In this document: positions 7,670-13,466 of the stretch, in pieces
Numbering within the stretch: the stretch's first letter is position 1
Layout of the letters: every line of letters begins with the position of its first letter
Source: an uncultured Eubacteriales bacterium
Lineage (GTDB): Bacteria > Bacillota > Clostridia > Oscillospirales > Oscillospiraceae
Direction: 5' to 3'
Assembly (NCBI GenBank): GCA_902477055.1
Contig: CABSFY010000049.1
Location: 1-16,583 of the forward strand
Length of the DNA stretch: 16,583 bases
The notes under the pieces: generated by a model
Database searches by the model: none
What the model was told of the DNA's origin: nothing
What the model saw: only the letters and a program-made list of their open reading frames with translations
Program-made: the position numbers and the translations under genes

Positions 7670-8761
7670 ATGGAACACACTTTGACTTTGAACGACGTTC
7701 TGCTGAAATATGCAGAGAACCAGCAGCGTGCGCGGAAGGTTCTCAGCCCCTCGTGCCATGTCTGCAAGATCTGCAACGGCGTGGCCTGCGCCGGCAGATT
7801 CACCAACTCCCTGGAATTCGGCTCCAAGGGCAACAACGGCGGCTTCATCGCGGCGGTCAACGCTCTGCGTGATATCCGCATCGAGCTTGACCCGATTCAT
7901 GAGGACTACAATCCGGATACCAGCTGCTCCTTCTTCGGAAGAAAGTTTGACCTGCCTGTGTTTGCTTCCCCAATCGCGAAAATTCTGACGGACTATAAGT
8001 TTGACAGCCCGTTTTTCAACAACAACGGCAAGTATGCCGACGCGCTCATCAAGGGCTGCTACGAGGCCGGCGGTATGGCGTGGCTGGGCGACAACAAGGA
8101 GCCGGGCTACTTCGAGGCACAGGTTGCACCGCTGAAGGAGGTTGACGGCTGCGGCGTTCCCACCATCAAGCCTTGGGCGGAACGCAGCGAGTTCTGGCGC
8201 CGCGTGGAGCTGTGTAAGGAGGCCGGCGCTATGGCCATCGCAACGGACCTCGACGCCATCGGCCTTGGCTATCAGTACTCCGGCACGAAGAACGAGGGCG
8301 TTTGCTCCCGTACTGTGGACGAGCTGAAGGAAATCGTCGAGCGCATTGACCGTCCTGTCGTCATCAAGGGTATCATGTCGGTCAAGGCCGCCGTCAAGTG
8401 CAAGGAGGCGGGTGCCTACGGCATCCTGATCTCCAACCATGGCGGCAACGTCGTGGAAAGCTCGCTGGCCCCCTGCGACGTGATTGCCGAGATCCGCAAG
8501 GCAGTCGGCCCCGAAATGAAGGTCTTTGCCGACGGCGGCGTTCGCTCCGGCGAGGACGTATTCAAAATGCTGGCCCTCGGCGCGGATGCCGTCGGCATCG
8601 GCCGTCCGTACGTCGTTTCCGTTTATGGCGGCGAGCAGGAGGGCGCGAACATCTACACGCAGAAGATCTATCACGAGCTGATGAACATCATGCGCCTTGC
8701 CAATTGCCGCGACCTGAGCGAGATCACGGCAGACAAGCTGATTCTGCTCAATAAGCGCTGA
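7670..8761 (+). CDS. FMN-dependent alpha-hydroxy-acid oxidising protein (lactate/glycolate oxidase superfamily)
   Basis: A 363-residue TIM-barrel flavoprotein of the clostridial alpha-hydroxy-acid oxidising family. Flavin and active-site elements are visible: KPW (167-169), the flavin Lys in VIKGIMS (K233), the catalytic-base His in SNHGG (H257), the phosphate-binding DGGVRSGEDVFK (288-299) and GIGRP (309-313). The Arg that normally follows SNHGG and binds the substrate carboxylate is Asn260 here. The N-terminus carries Cys29, Cys32, Cys35 and Cys40 (CHVCKICNGVAC), a spacing compatible with a metal or Fe-S site and seen in anaerobe relatives. GGAGG at 7657-7661 precedes ATG 7670, 17 nt after the Fe-ADH stop. 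It probably oxidises a hydroxyacid-like intermediate, in anaerobes with an acceptor other than oxygen. The changed Arg makes lactate itself doubtful. Confidence 0.9.
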   Translation: MEHTLTLNDVLLKYAENQQRARKVLSPSCHVCKICNGVACAGRFTNSLEFGSKGNNGGFIAAVNALRDIRIELDPIHEDYNPDTSCSFFGRKFDLPVFASPIAKILTDYKFDSPFFNNNGKYADALIKGCYEAGGMAWLGDNKEPGYFEAQVAPLKEVDGCGVPTIKPWAERSEFWRRVELCKEAGAMAIATDLDAIGLGYQYSGTKNEGVCSRTVDELKEIVERIDRPVVIKGIMSVKAAVKCKEAGAYGILISNHGGNVVESSLAPCDVIAEIRKAVGPEMKVFADGGVRSGEDVFKMLALGADAVGIGRPYVVSVYGGEQEGANIYTQKIYHELMNIMRLANCRDLSEITADKLILLNKR

Positions 8762-8788
8762 GCATCCGGAAGGGAGAAGATCGAACAT
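7670..8788 (-). other. long antisense open frame without coding support
   Basis: The minus strand opposite the FMN enzyme gene is open from about 8788 to 7649 (379 codons). It mirrors the third-position GC of the real gene, has no ribosome site or recognisable domain, and is listed only so that its length does not mislead. I do not regard it as a gene. Confidence 0.05.
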
Positions 8789-9641
8789 GGCAAAAAATTA
8801 TCGCTCCGAACTGGTCGGCACCTTTGGCAACCCCATCGACGAAAATCCGACCGGCGTTGTGATGGAGGCCGGCTTTGCCGCGCGGGGACTGGATTATCGT
8901 TACATTACGATGAAGGTCGAGCCGGGCGACCTCAAGGCCGCCATGGACGGCATGAAGGCAGTGCAGATGCGCGGCGTGAACCTAACGATCCCGTTTAAGG
9001 TCGAAGGCACGAAGCTCATGGACCGGCTTTCCCCCGCCGCCGAGATTATCGGCGCGATCAATGTCGTCGTGAATGAAAACGGCGAGCTGCTCGGCGAGAA
9101 CACCGACGGCAAGGGCCTGATGCAGTCGTTCCATGACAATGGCGTCAGTGTCGAGGGCAAGAACATCTTCATCCTCGGCGCAGGCGGCGCAGCACGGGCC
9201 ATCAGCGTCGAGTGCGCTCTGGCTGGTGCGAAGAAGATCACCATTGCAAACATCGTCCGCGAACAGGGCGAGGAGCTGGTTGAGCTGCTCAACACCCGCA
9301 CCCCGGCGAAGGCCGAGTTCGTCTACTGGGATCATGCGCTGGAGATTCCCGCCGATACCGATATCCTCTCGAACGCGACCTCCATCGGCCTGTACCCGCA
9401 CGTCGATCAGAAGCCGAACATCAATTATGATACCGTCCGCGCCGATATGGTTGTCAGCGATGTGATCTTCAATGATCCGCGTTCGCTCTTCCTCGGCGAA
9501 GCGACTGCTCGCGGCGCAAAGACGATTAACGGTCTTGGTATGCTGGTTAATCAGGCTGCACTGAACTTCAAGATCTGGACCGGCGTGGACGCGCCGATCG
9601 ACGTGATGAAGCGGACGCTCGAAAAGGAATTCGATCTGTAA
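8787..9641 (+). CDS. shikimate dehydrogenase-like oxidoreductase (AroE family, divergent)
   Basis: A 284-residue two-domain dehydrogenase. The substrate domain has NLTIPFK with the catalytic Lys71 and ENTDG with Asp107, the Lys/Asp pair of AroE. The Rossmann domain has GAGGAARA (131-138). The C-terminus has GLGMLVNQAALNF, carrying the conserved Gln. What is missing is telling: the canonical GxPIxHSxSP, whose serines hold the shikimate carboxylate, reads GNPIDENPTG (14-23). The NRT motif for NADP reads NIV (155-157), suggesting NAD. A biosynthetic AroE would not be expected in a sugar-catabolic operon, so this is probably a dehydrogenase for another polyhydroxy or cyclic substrate. GGAAGGGAG lies upstream of the ATG, and the gap to the FMN gene is 25 nt. 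Superfamily is firm; the specific reaction is unknown. Confidence 0.9.
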   Translation: MAKNYRSELVGTFGNPIDENPTGVVMEAGFAARGLDYRYITMKVEPGDLKAAMDGMKAVQMRGVNLTIPFKVEGTKLMDRLSPAAEIIGAINVVVNENGELLGENTDGKGLMQSFHDNGVSVEGKNIFILGAGGAARAISVECALAGAKKITIANIVREQGEELVELLNTRTPAKAEFVYWDHALEIPADTDILSNATSIGLYPHVDQKPNINYDTVRADMVVSDVIFNDPRSLFLGEATARGAKTINGLGMLVNQAALNFKIWTGVDAPIDVMKRTLEKEFDL

Positions 9642-9656
9642 TATAGAAAACGGAAA

Positions 9657-9734
9657 GCAGGACCCGGCAGGGGAGGACAGGCGGCAAACGGCGAACCAGC
9701 CACGCCTCCTCTCTCCCTGCCAGGTCCCGTCTGC
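9657..9734 (+). other. long imperfect RNA hairpin between AroE-like and epimerase genes
   Basis: The 113-nt gap holds a strong structure. GCAG (9657-9660) pairs with CTGC (9731-9734). GACCCGGCAGGG (9661-9672) pairs with CCCTGCCAGGTC (9715-9726) with one mismatch. GAGG (9673-9676) pairs with CCTC (9708-9711), and AGGCG (9679-9683) with CGCCT (9703-9707). The loop is about 19 nt. No T tract follows, so it is not an ordinary terminator. It ends 11 nt before the AAAGGAG site of the next gene. Possible roles are mRNA processing or stability, translational control or a small RNA. Confidence 0.6.
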
Positions 9735-9754
9735 CTATTTGGAAAGGAGAACCC

Positions 9755-10582
9755 ATGTTTCAATATTCCGTATGCGCCTCCGAGGGCGCAGCACTGCATG
9801 AGCCGGTGCTGTTTCGCGGCTCTTATCCCGACGCCTTCGCCTATGCGAAATCGTTCGGTTTCACCGGCATTGAAATCCATCTGCGCGACGCTACTTGCAT
9901 AGACCACGACGCGCTTCGCCGCAGCAGTGAGGAAACCGGCGTTCGCATTGCTGCGATCGCAACGGGCCTTGCCAAGCGCATCGACGGCCTGTCCCTTATC
10001 TCTGACGACCCGGAAATGCGCAAGACCGCCGTGGAACGCATCAAGGGCCACCTCGACCTCGCGGCGGAGTATGGCTGCCCCGTCGTTATCGGCAGTATGC
10101 GCGACAATATCCCCAGCCCCGCACTGCGCGAACAGTCCCTGACGCGGCTGGAGGAGGCGATGCGGGCCTGCCTGGATTACATTTCCGGCAAGTCCTGCTC
10201 CATCGTGTTCGAGGCGATCAACCGCTATGAGAACAACTACTTCAATACTGCGGCGGAAACGCTGGATTTCGTGGACCGCATCGGTTCGCCACAGCTCAAG
10301 GTCCTGCTCGACACCTTCCATATGAACATCGAGGAGCAGAATATGGCCGATGCCATCCGTCTGCTCGGCGACAAGCTCGGCCACATCCACTTTGCCGACA
10401 ATACCCGCCACTATCCCGGTCACGGCACGATCGATTACGCGTCGGTCCTGCGTGCGCTCCGGCAGATCAATTATCGGGGCTGGGTCAGCATGGAATACCT
10501 GCCGCTCCCCGATGAGGCGACAGCCACCCGCGTGGGCTTCGACTACATCCGTGCGCTGGAGCAGGCTGTTGCGATGGAGTAA
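9755..10582 (+). CDS. sugar isomerase/epimerase, psicose/tagatose 3-epimerase-like TIM barrel
   Basis: A 275-residue xylose-isomerase-like TIM barrel (AP_endonuc_2 fold) that should interconvert ketoses, or epimerise a keto-acid, using a divalent metal. Metal ligands fall at E153 (VFEAINRYEN), D186 (VLLDTFHMN), H212 (GHIHFADNTR) and E247 (SMEYLP). These lie exactly three residues beyond the known ligands of Agrobacterium D-psicose 3-epimerase (E150, D183, H209, E244, from memory), which strongly supports the fold and metal site. DTFHMNIEE and the GHIHFADNTR region are typical of the D-tagatose 3-epimerase group and of 5-keto-L-gluconate epimerase (IolO). AAAGGAG at 9743-9749 precedes ATG 9755. 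It acts on unphosphorylated substrate by family habit, fitting a non-phosphorylating ABC importer. The exact sugar is open. Confidence 0.9.
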   Translation: MFQYSVCASEGAALHEPVLFRGSYPDAFAYAKSFGFTGIEIHLRDATCIDHDALRRSSEETGVRIAAIATGLAKRIDGLSLISDDPEMRKTAVERIKGHLDLAAEYGCPVVIGSMRDNIPSPALREQSLTRLEEAMRACLDYISGKSCSIVFEAINRYENNYFNTAAETLDFVDRIGSPQLKVLLDTFHMNIEEQNMADAIRLLGDKLGHIHFADNTRHYPGHGTIDYASVLRALRQINYRGWVSMEYLPLPDEATATRVGFDYIRALEQAVAME

Positions 10583-10635
10583 GGCAAAACATCCTCAAAA
10601 TTTTACCAAAATGAATCAACAAGGAGTGTACCGTT

Positions 10636-11319
10636 ATGGTCATCAACGATCCTTCTCTTTGCAATATTCCCTTCCTCGACTTCCCACAGCAGGTGCAGCA
10701 GCTCTATGACGCGGGCGTTCGTTTCTTCCATCTGGACATCGCCGACGGGCATTACGCGGACAATCTGATCTTTGCCCCGAAAATTGTCGGCGAGCTGCGT
10801 TCACGCTACCCGGATTCCGTCCTCGACGTGCATCTGATGGTGGACGATCCGGCGAAATATGTCCCCGTGCTGGCGGATATGGGCGCGGATTATATTGCGT
10901 TTCACACGGACAGTACCCGCTTCGTGGTCCGCACGCTGGACCTCATCCGCAAGCACGGCGTTAAGGCTGGTGTCTGCATCAACCCGTCGCAGACCATCGA
11001 GCATTTGGAGCCGTTTGCCAGTGAGATCGACCATTTGGTGTTCATGTCGGTGGAGCCGGGCTTCCCCGGACAGAAGTTCCTGCCCGGTGCTATGCCGCGG
11101 TTCCAAGCACTCAGCGAGTGGAAAAAGGCGCACGGCTACGATTTCATGGTAATCGCCGATGGCGGCATCACTTATGACAACCTTCCCGAGCTGGTGCAGT
11201 ACGGCGCGGACGCGGTCGTGACGAATATCTACACGATTTTTAACCAGCCGGACGGCATCGTCTCGGCCTGCCGGCGATTTGACCGTTTTGTTGCGGAACT
11301 CGAACAGAAAAACGCATAA
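10636..11319 (+). CDS. ribulose-phosphate 3-epimerase-like protein (divergent)
   Basis: A 227-residue beta/alpha barrel of the RPE family, cytoplasmic. Metal ligands are present: H32 and D34 in FHLDIADGHY, H66 in DVHLMVDDP, and D175 in IADGGIT. VEPGFPGQ (139-146) matches the usual VNPGFGGQ loop. Differences from a housekeeping Rpe: the start is PSLCNIPFLDF instead of PSILSADF, and the phosphate-binding Gly-Ser after strand 8 (normally AGSAIF) reads TNIYTIF (196-202). It is therefore probably a pathway-specific epimerase, possibly with an altered or missing phosphate group on its substrate. AAGGAG precedes ATG 10636, 53 nt after the previous gene. It is the last enzyme before the DeoR promoter, and its stop codon overlaps the start of the shared 24-bp element. 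Confidence 0.88.
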   Translation: MVINDPSLCNIPFLDFPQQVQQLYDAGVRFFHLDIADGHYADNLIFAPKIVGELRSRYPDSVLDVHLMVDDPAKYVPVLADMGADYIAFHTDSTRFVVRTLDLIRKHGVKAGVCINPSQTIEHLEPFASEIDHLVFMSVEPGFPGQKFLPGAMPRFQALSEWKKAHGYDFMVIADGGITYDNLPELVQYGADAVVTNIYTIFNQPDGIVSACRRFDRFVAELEQKNA

Positions 11320-11341
11320 ACAGCAAAATGTTTCGCTTTTG
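11318..11341 (+). promoter_or_regulatory. conserved 24-bp element upstream of the DeoR gene, copy 2
   Basis: AAACAGCAAAATGTTTCG, then C, then TTTTG: 23 of 24 positions match 5527-5550. It starts within the stop codon of the epimerase gene. GTTTCG (11330-11335) is mirrored by CGAAAC (11358-11363) just before the -35 box, giving a spaced inverted repeat of a kind seen for DeoR-family operators. Autoregulation by the DeoR protein is a reasonable inference. Confidence 0.6.
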
Positions 11342-11365
11342 CCGAACTGATCTTACTCGAAACTA

Positions 11366-11394
11366 TTGCATTTTACTCAAAAGTTGGTTACAAT
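11366..11394 (+). promoter_or_regulatory. sigma-A-type promoter of the DeoR gene
   Basis: A -35 box TTGCAT (11366-11371) and -10 box TACAAT (11389-11394) are separated by 17 nt. This sits in an AT-rich interruption of the GC-rich coding DNA. The predicted start near 11401 leaves a leader of about 40 nt to the ATG. Confidence 0.7.
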
Positions 11395-11441
11395 ATACCT
11401 ATATCGAGGAATAGAACGCAATTGTTTGGAGGATCGACGGT

Positions 11442-12194
11442 ATGAAAATCAACCGGCTTGCTTTGATCGAGGACTATGTTGTGAAGCAGGGCAGCGCGTC
11501 GCTGCCGGAGCTTTCGGAAAAATTCGACGTTTCGCTGAACACCATTCGCAGGGATGTCGCGGAGCTGCTCAAGCGCGGCAGAATCAAAAAGGTTTACGGA
11601 GGCGTGACGGCGAACGTGTCGCCCGTTACCCCTGTGGCGGTCCGCGAGGCGACGAACGGCCAGGAAAAGGAGCGCATCGGCAAGCTGGCGGCGAAGCTGG
11701 TCTGCGACGGAGATACGATCTTCCTTGATTCCGGCTCGACGACCCCGTATCTTCTCCGCTGGCTGGAGGGAAAGCGCGATTTGACCGTGATATCGCATAA
11801 TTTGAAGGTCATCGAGGAGGCGGCGCGGCTCGACGGCGTGCATCTGATCGCCCTTGGCGGCGAGTATAACCCACGGACGAATGATTTTTCCGGCCTGGCC
11901 AGCTCCGCTGAGTCCCTGAGCCGCTATCACATCAGCCGCGCATTCCTCGCGGCCACGGCGGTTTCCGTCCATTTCGGCCTTGCCAACACCTCGTTTTTGG
12001 AGGCAGAAATGAAGCGCCGGATTGCCGCCATCAGCGATTATATCGTACTTATGGCCGACCACAGCAAGTTCTCCAAAAACGGTGCGATCACGTTCTGCGA
12101 GCTGGGAACGCTTGACGCGATCGTTACGGATCGCTGCCCTGACGAGGCGTTCATCGCCGCGTGTCAGGCCGAGAAGATTAGCCTGTATTATTAA
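11442..12194 (+). CDS. DeoR family transcriptional regulator
   Basis: A 250-residue sugar-responsive repressor. The N-terminal DeoR helix-turn-helix is clear: PELSEKFDVSLNTIRRDVAELLKRG (22-46) followed by RIKKVYGGV (47-55). The C-terminal DeoRC domain, related to ribose-5-phosphate isomerase, has GDTIFLDSGSTT (90-101) for the phospho-sugar effector and the usual late motif MADHSKFSKNG. GGAGG at 11427-11431 precedes ATG 11442. It has its own promoter and lies between the two enzyme operons, so it could govern both. Effectors of this family are typically phosphorylated sugars, suggesting that a phosphorylated intermediate does arise in the pathway. Confidence 0.94.
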   Translation: MKINRLALIEDYVVKQGSASLPELSEKFDVSLNTIRRDVAELLKRGRIKKVYGGVTANVSPVTPVAVREATNGQEKERIGKLAAKLVCDGDTIFLDSGSTTPYLLRWLEGKRDLTVISHNLKVIEEAARLDGVHLIALGGEYNPRTNDFSGLASSAESLSRYHISRAFLAATAVSVHFGLANTSFLEAEMKRRIAAISDYIVLMADHSKFSKNGAITFCELGTLDAIVTDRCPDEAFIAACQAEKISLYY

Positions 12195-12238
12195 CAAAAA
12201 AATGCCCCGCTTTTTCTGAAAAAATGTGAGGCAGTCCA

Positions 12239-12267
12239 TTGACAATTTCAGTAGTATATGATATATT
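12239..12267 (+). promoter_or_regulatory. strong sigma-A promoter of the GAPDH-led operon
   Basis: A consensus -35 TTGACA (12239-12244), 17-nt spacer, and -10 TATATT (12262-12267). It is the strongest promoter match in the window. The predicted start near 12274 gives a leader of about 55 nt. A weakly similar version of the 24-bp element lies 46 nt upstream of the -35 box, at 12193-12214. Confidence 0.75.
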
Positions 12268-12327
12268 TTGGTTATGTCTTGGGTAACTTTGAAATCTGCC
12301 CCAAATACACGCGAAGGAGATAGAATT

Positions 12328-13392
12328 ATGAGCAAAATCAGAGTAGGCGTTGCCGGTTACGGCACGATCGGTCAAAGACTTGCAGACGGCGTTGCGATGC
12401 AGGAGGACATGGAGCTTGTCGGCATCGCCGATCTGGCCCCTACGCTTTCCATCCAGGCGCTGCATGAGCGCGATATGATCGGCGCGAACGGCGTGAAGTA
12501 CAACCTCTACCTCGTTGACGGCGCGGATAAGGCGGCCTTCGACGCGAAGGGCATTCCCGTTGCCGGTACGTTTGAAGAGCTGTGCAAGAACGTTGATATC
12601 ATCCTCGACTCCGCTCCCGGCGGCGTCGGCGCAAAGAACAAGGAAAACTACTACGATAAGTACGGCGTAAAGGCCATCTTCCAGGGCGGCGAGAAGAACT
12701 CCGTCGCGGACGTGTTCTTCCATGGCTACGCCAACTATGAAAAGGGTGTCGGACAGAGCTATCTGAAGCTGACCTCCTGCAACACCACCGGCCTCATCCG
12801 CACGGTGGACTGCCTCGACCGCGCCTACGGCATTGAGAAGGTCGCCATCACCATCATCCGCCGCGTTGCCGACCCCGGCGATTATCATCGCGGCCTGACC
12901 AATGCGCTCCAGATGGAAAAGGCACCGACCCATCAGGCCGTTGACCTGATGACCATCATGCCGCACGTCAACGCGACCGGCATCCTTGTCCATACCCCCG
13001 TGACCCACGGCCATATCATCACTGTGCTGGCCACTGCGAAGGACGGCAAGAAGATCACCAAGGAAATGGCGCTTGAAGCCTTTGAGAAGCACCCCAGAAT
13101 CCGCGTCGTTACGATGGACGAGGGCTTCAAGGGCAACGCCTCCTTCTTTAAGTATGCCCGCGACCTCGGCAACCGCCGCGGCGATATGTATGAGATCGGC
13201 CTCTGGGCGGACTCCATCGTCGAGTCCGGCAACGACATTATGTACGCCATCAATATTCCGCAGGAATCCGTAACCATTCCGGAAACGATGGACGCCATCC
13301 GCGCCGCAACGAAGATGCAGCTCACGCGTGAGGAAGGTACGGCCATGACCAACAAGTACCTCGGCATCGGCAAGTTTAAGAACCATCAGTAA
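12328..13392 (+). CDS. type II (archaeal-type) glyceraldehyde-3-phosphate dehydrogenase-like protein
   Basis: A phosphorylating aldehyde dehydrogenase of the archaeal type II family, unlike the common bacterial GapA (354 aa, family about 335-350). Evidence: N-terminal Rossmann VGVAGYGTIGQRLAD (6-20), FQGGEKNSVADVFFHGYANY (118-137), catalytic Cys151 in SCNTTGL, anion-binding R178/R179 in IRRVADP, and the C-terminal PQESVTIPETMDAIRA. The residue ending the second strand is Asp (GIAD, D35) rather than the Lys-Thr usual in archaeal NADP-preferring enzymes, suggesting NAD. The usual HHGPD is THQAVD (201-206). ATG 12328 follows AAGGAG at 12314-12319. It would make an acyl phosphate for the adjacent archaeal-type PGK. 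A hairpin terminator follows. The substrate could be glyceraldehyde-3-phosphate or a related aldose phosphate. Confidence 0.9.
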   Translation: MSKIRVGVAGYGTIGQRLADGVAMQEDMELVGIADLAPTLSIQALHERDMIGANGVKYNLYLVDGADKAAFDAKGIPVAGTFEELCKNVDIILDSAPGGVGAKNKENYYDKYGVKAIFQGGEKNSVADVFFHGYANYEKGVGQSYLKLTSCNTTGLIRTVDCLDRAYGIEKVAITIIRRVADPGDYHRGLTNALQMEKAPTHQAVDLMTIMPHVNATGILVHTPVTHGHIITVLATAKDGKKITKEMALEAFEKHPRIRVVTMDEGFKGNASFFKYARDLGNRRGDMYEIGLWADSIVESGNDIMYAINIPQESVTIPETMDAIRAATKMQLTREEGTAMTNKYLGIGKFKNHQ

Positions 13393-13407
13393 ATATCAGG
13401 CTTAATC

Positions 13408-13453
13408 GACCGATTCGGACGCGGCAATCGCCGCGTCCCGTCGGTCCGTTTTT
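13408..13453 (+). terminator. terminator/attenuator-like hairpin between GAPDH-like and PGK genes
   Basis: A perfect 9-bp stem GGACGCGGC (13417-13425) / GCCGCGTCC (13430-13438) with loop AATC is extended by GACCGA (13408-13413) / TCGGTC (13441-13446). It is followed by five T residues (13449-13453). The Shine-Dalgarno GGAGG of the PGK gene begins at the next base. It looks like an intrinsic terminator with partial readthrough, setting a lower level for the downstream genes, or an attenuator. Confidence 0.75.
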
Positions 13454-13466
13454 GGAGGAAGAAACC

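Noticed and set aside
8787..9641. Biosynthetic aroE
   Set aside because: The shikimate-binding serine motif is absent and the context is catabolic, so I kept only a family-level name.
12203..12233. Terminator after the DeoR gene
   Set aside because: TGCC/GGCA with a TTTTT/AAAAA inner pairing is weak, and no T tract follows on the plus strand. The T run is only on the minus strand, where I see no gene needing termination.
12268..12327. Upstream start extending the GAPDH-like protein by 20 residues
   Set aside because: It lies at or before the predicted transcription start and lacks a ribosome site. ATG 12328 begins the Rossmann strand as in homologues.
13452..13466. Upstream TTG start for the PGK-like gene
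   Set aside because: It precedes and would include the Shine-Dalgarno GGAGG. ATG 13467 has correct spacing and matches family N-termini.
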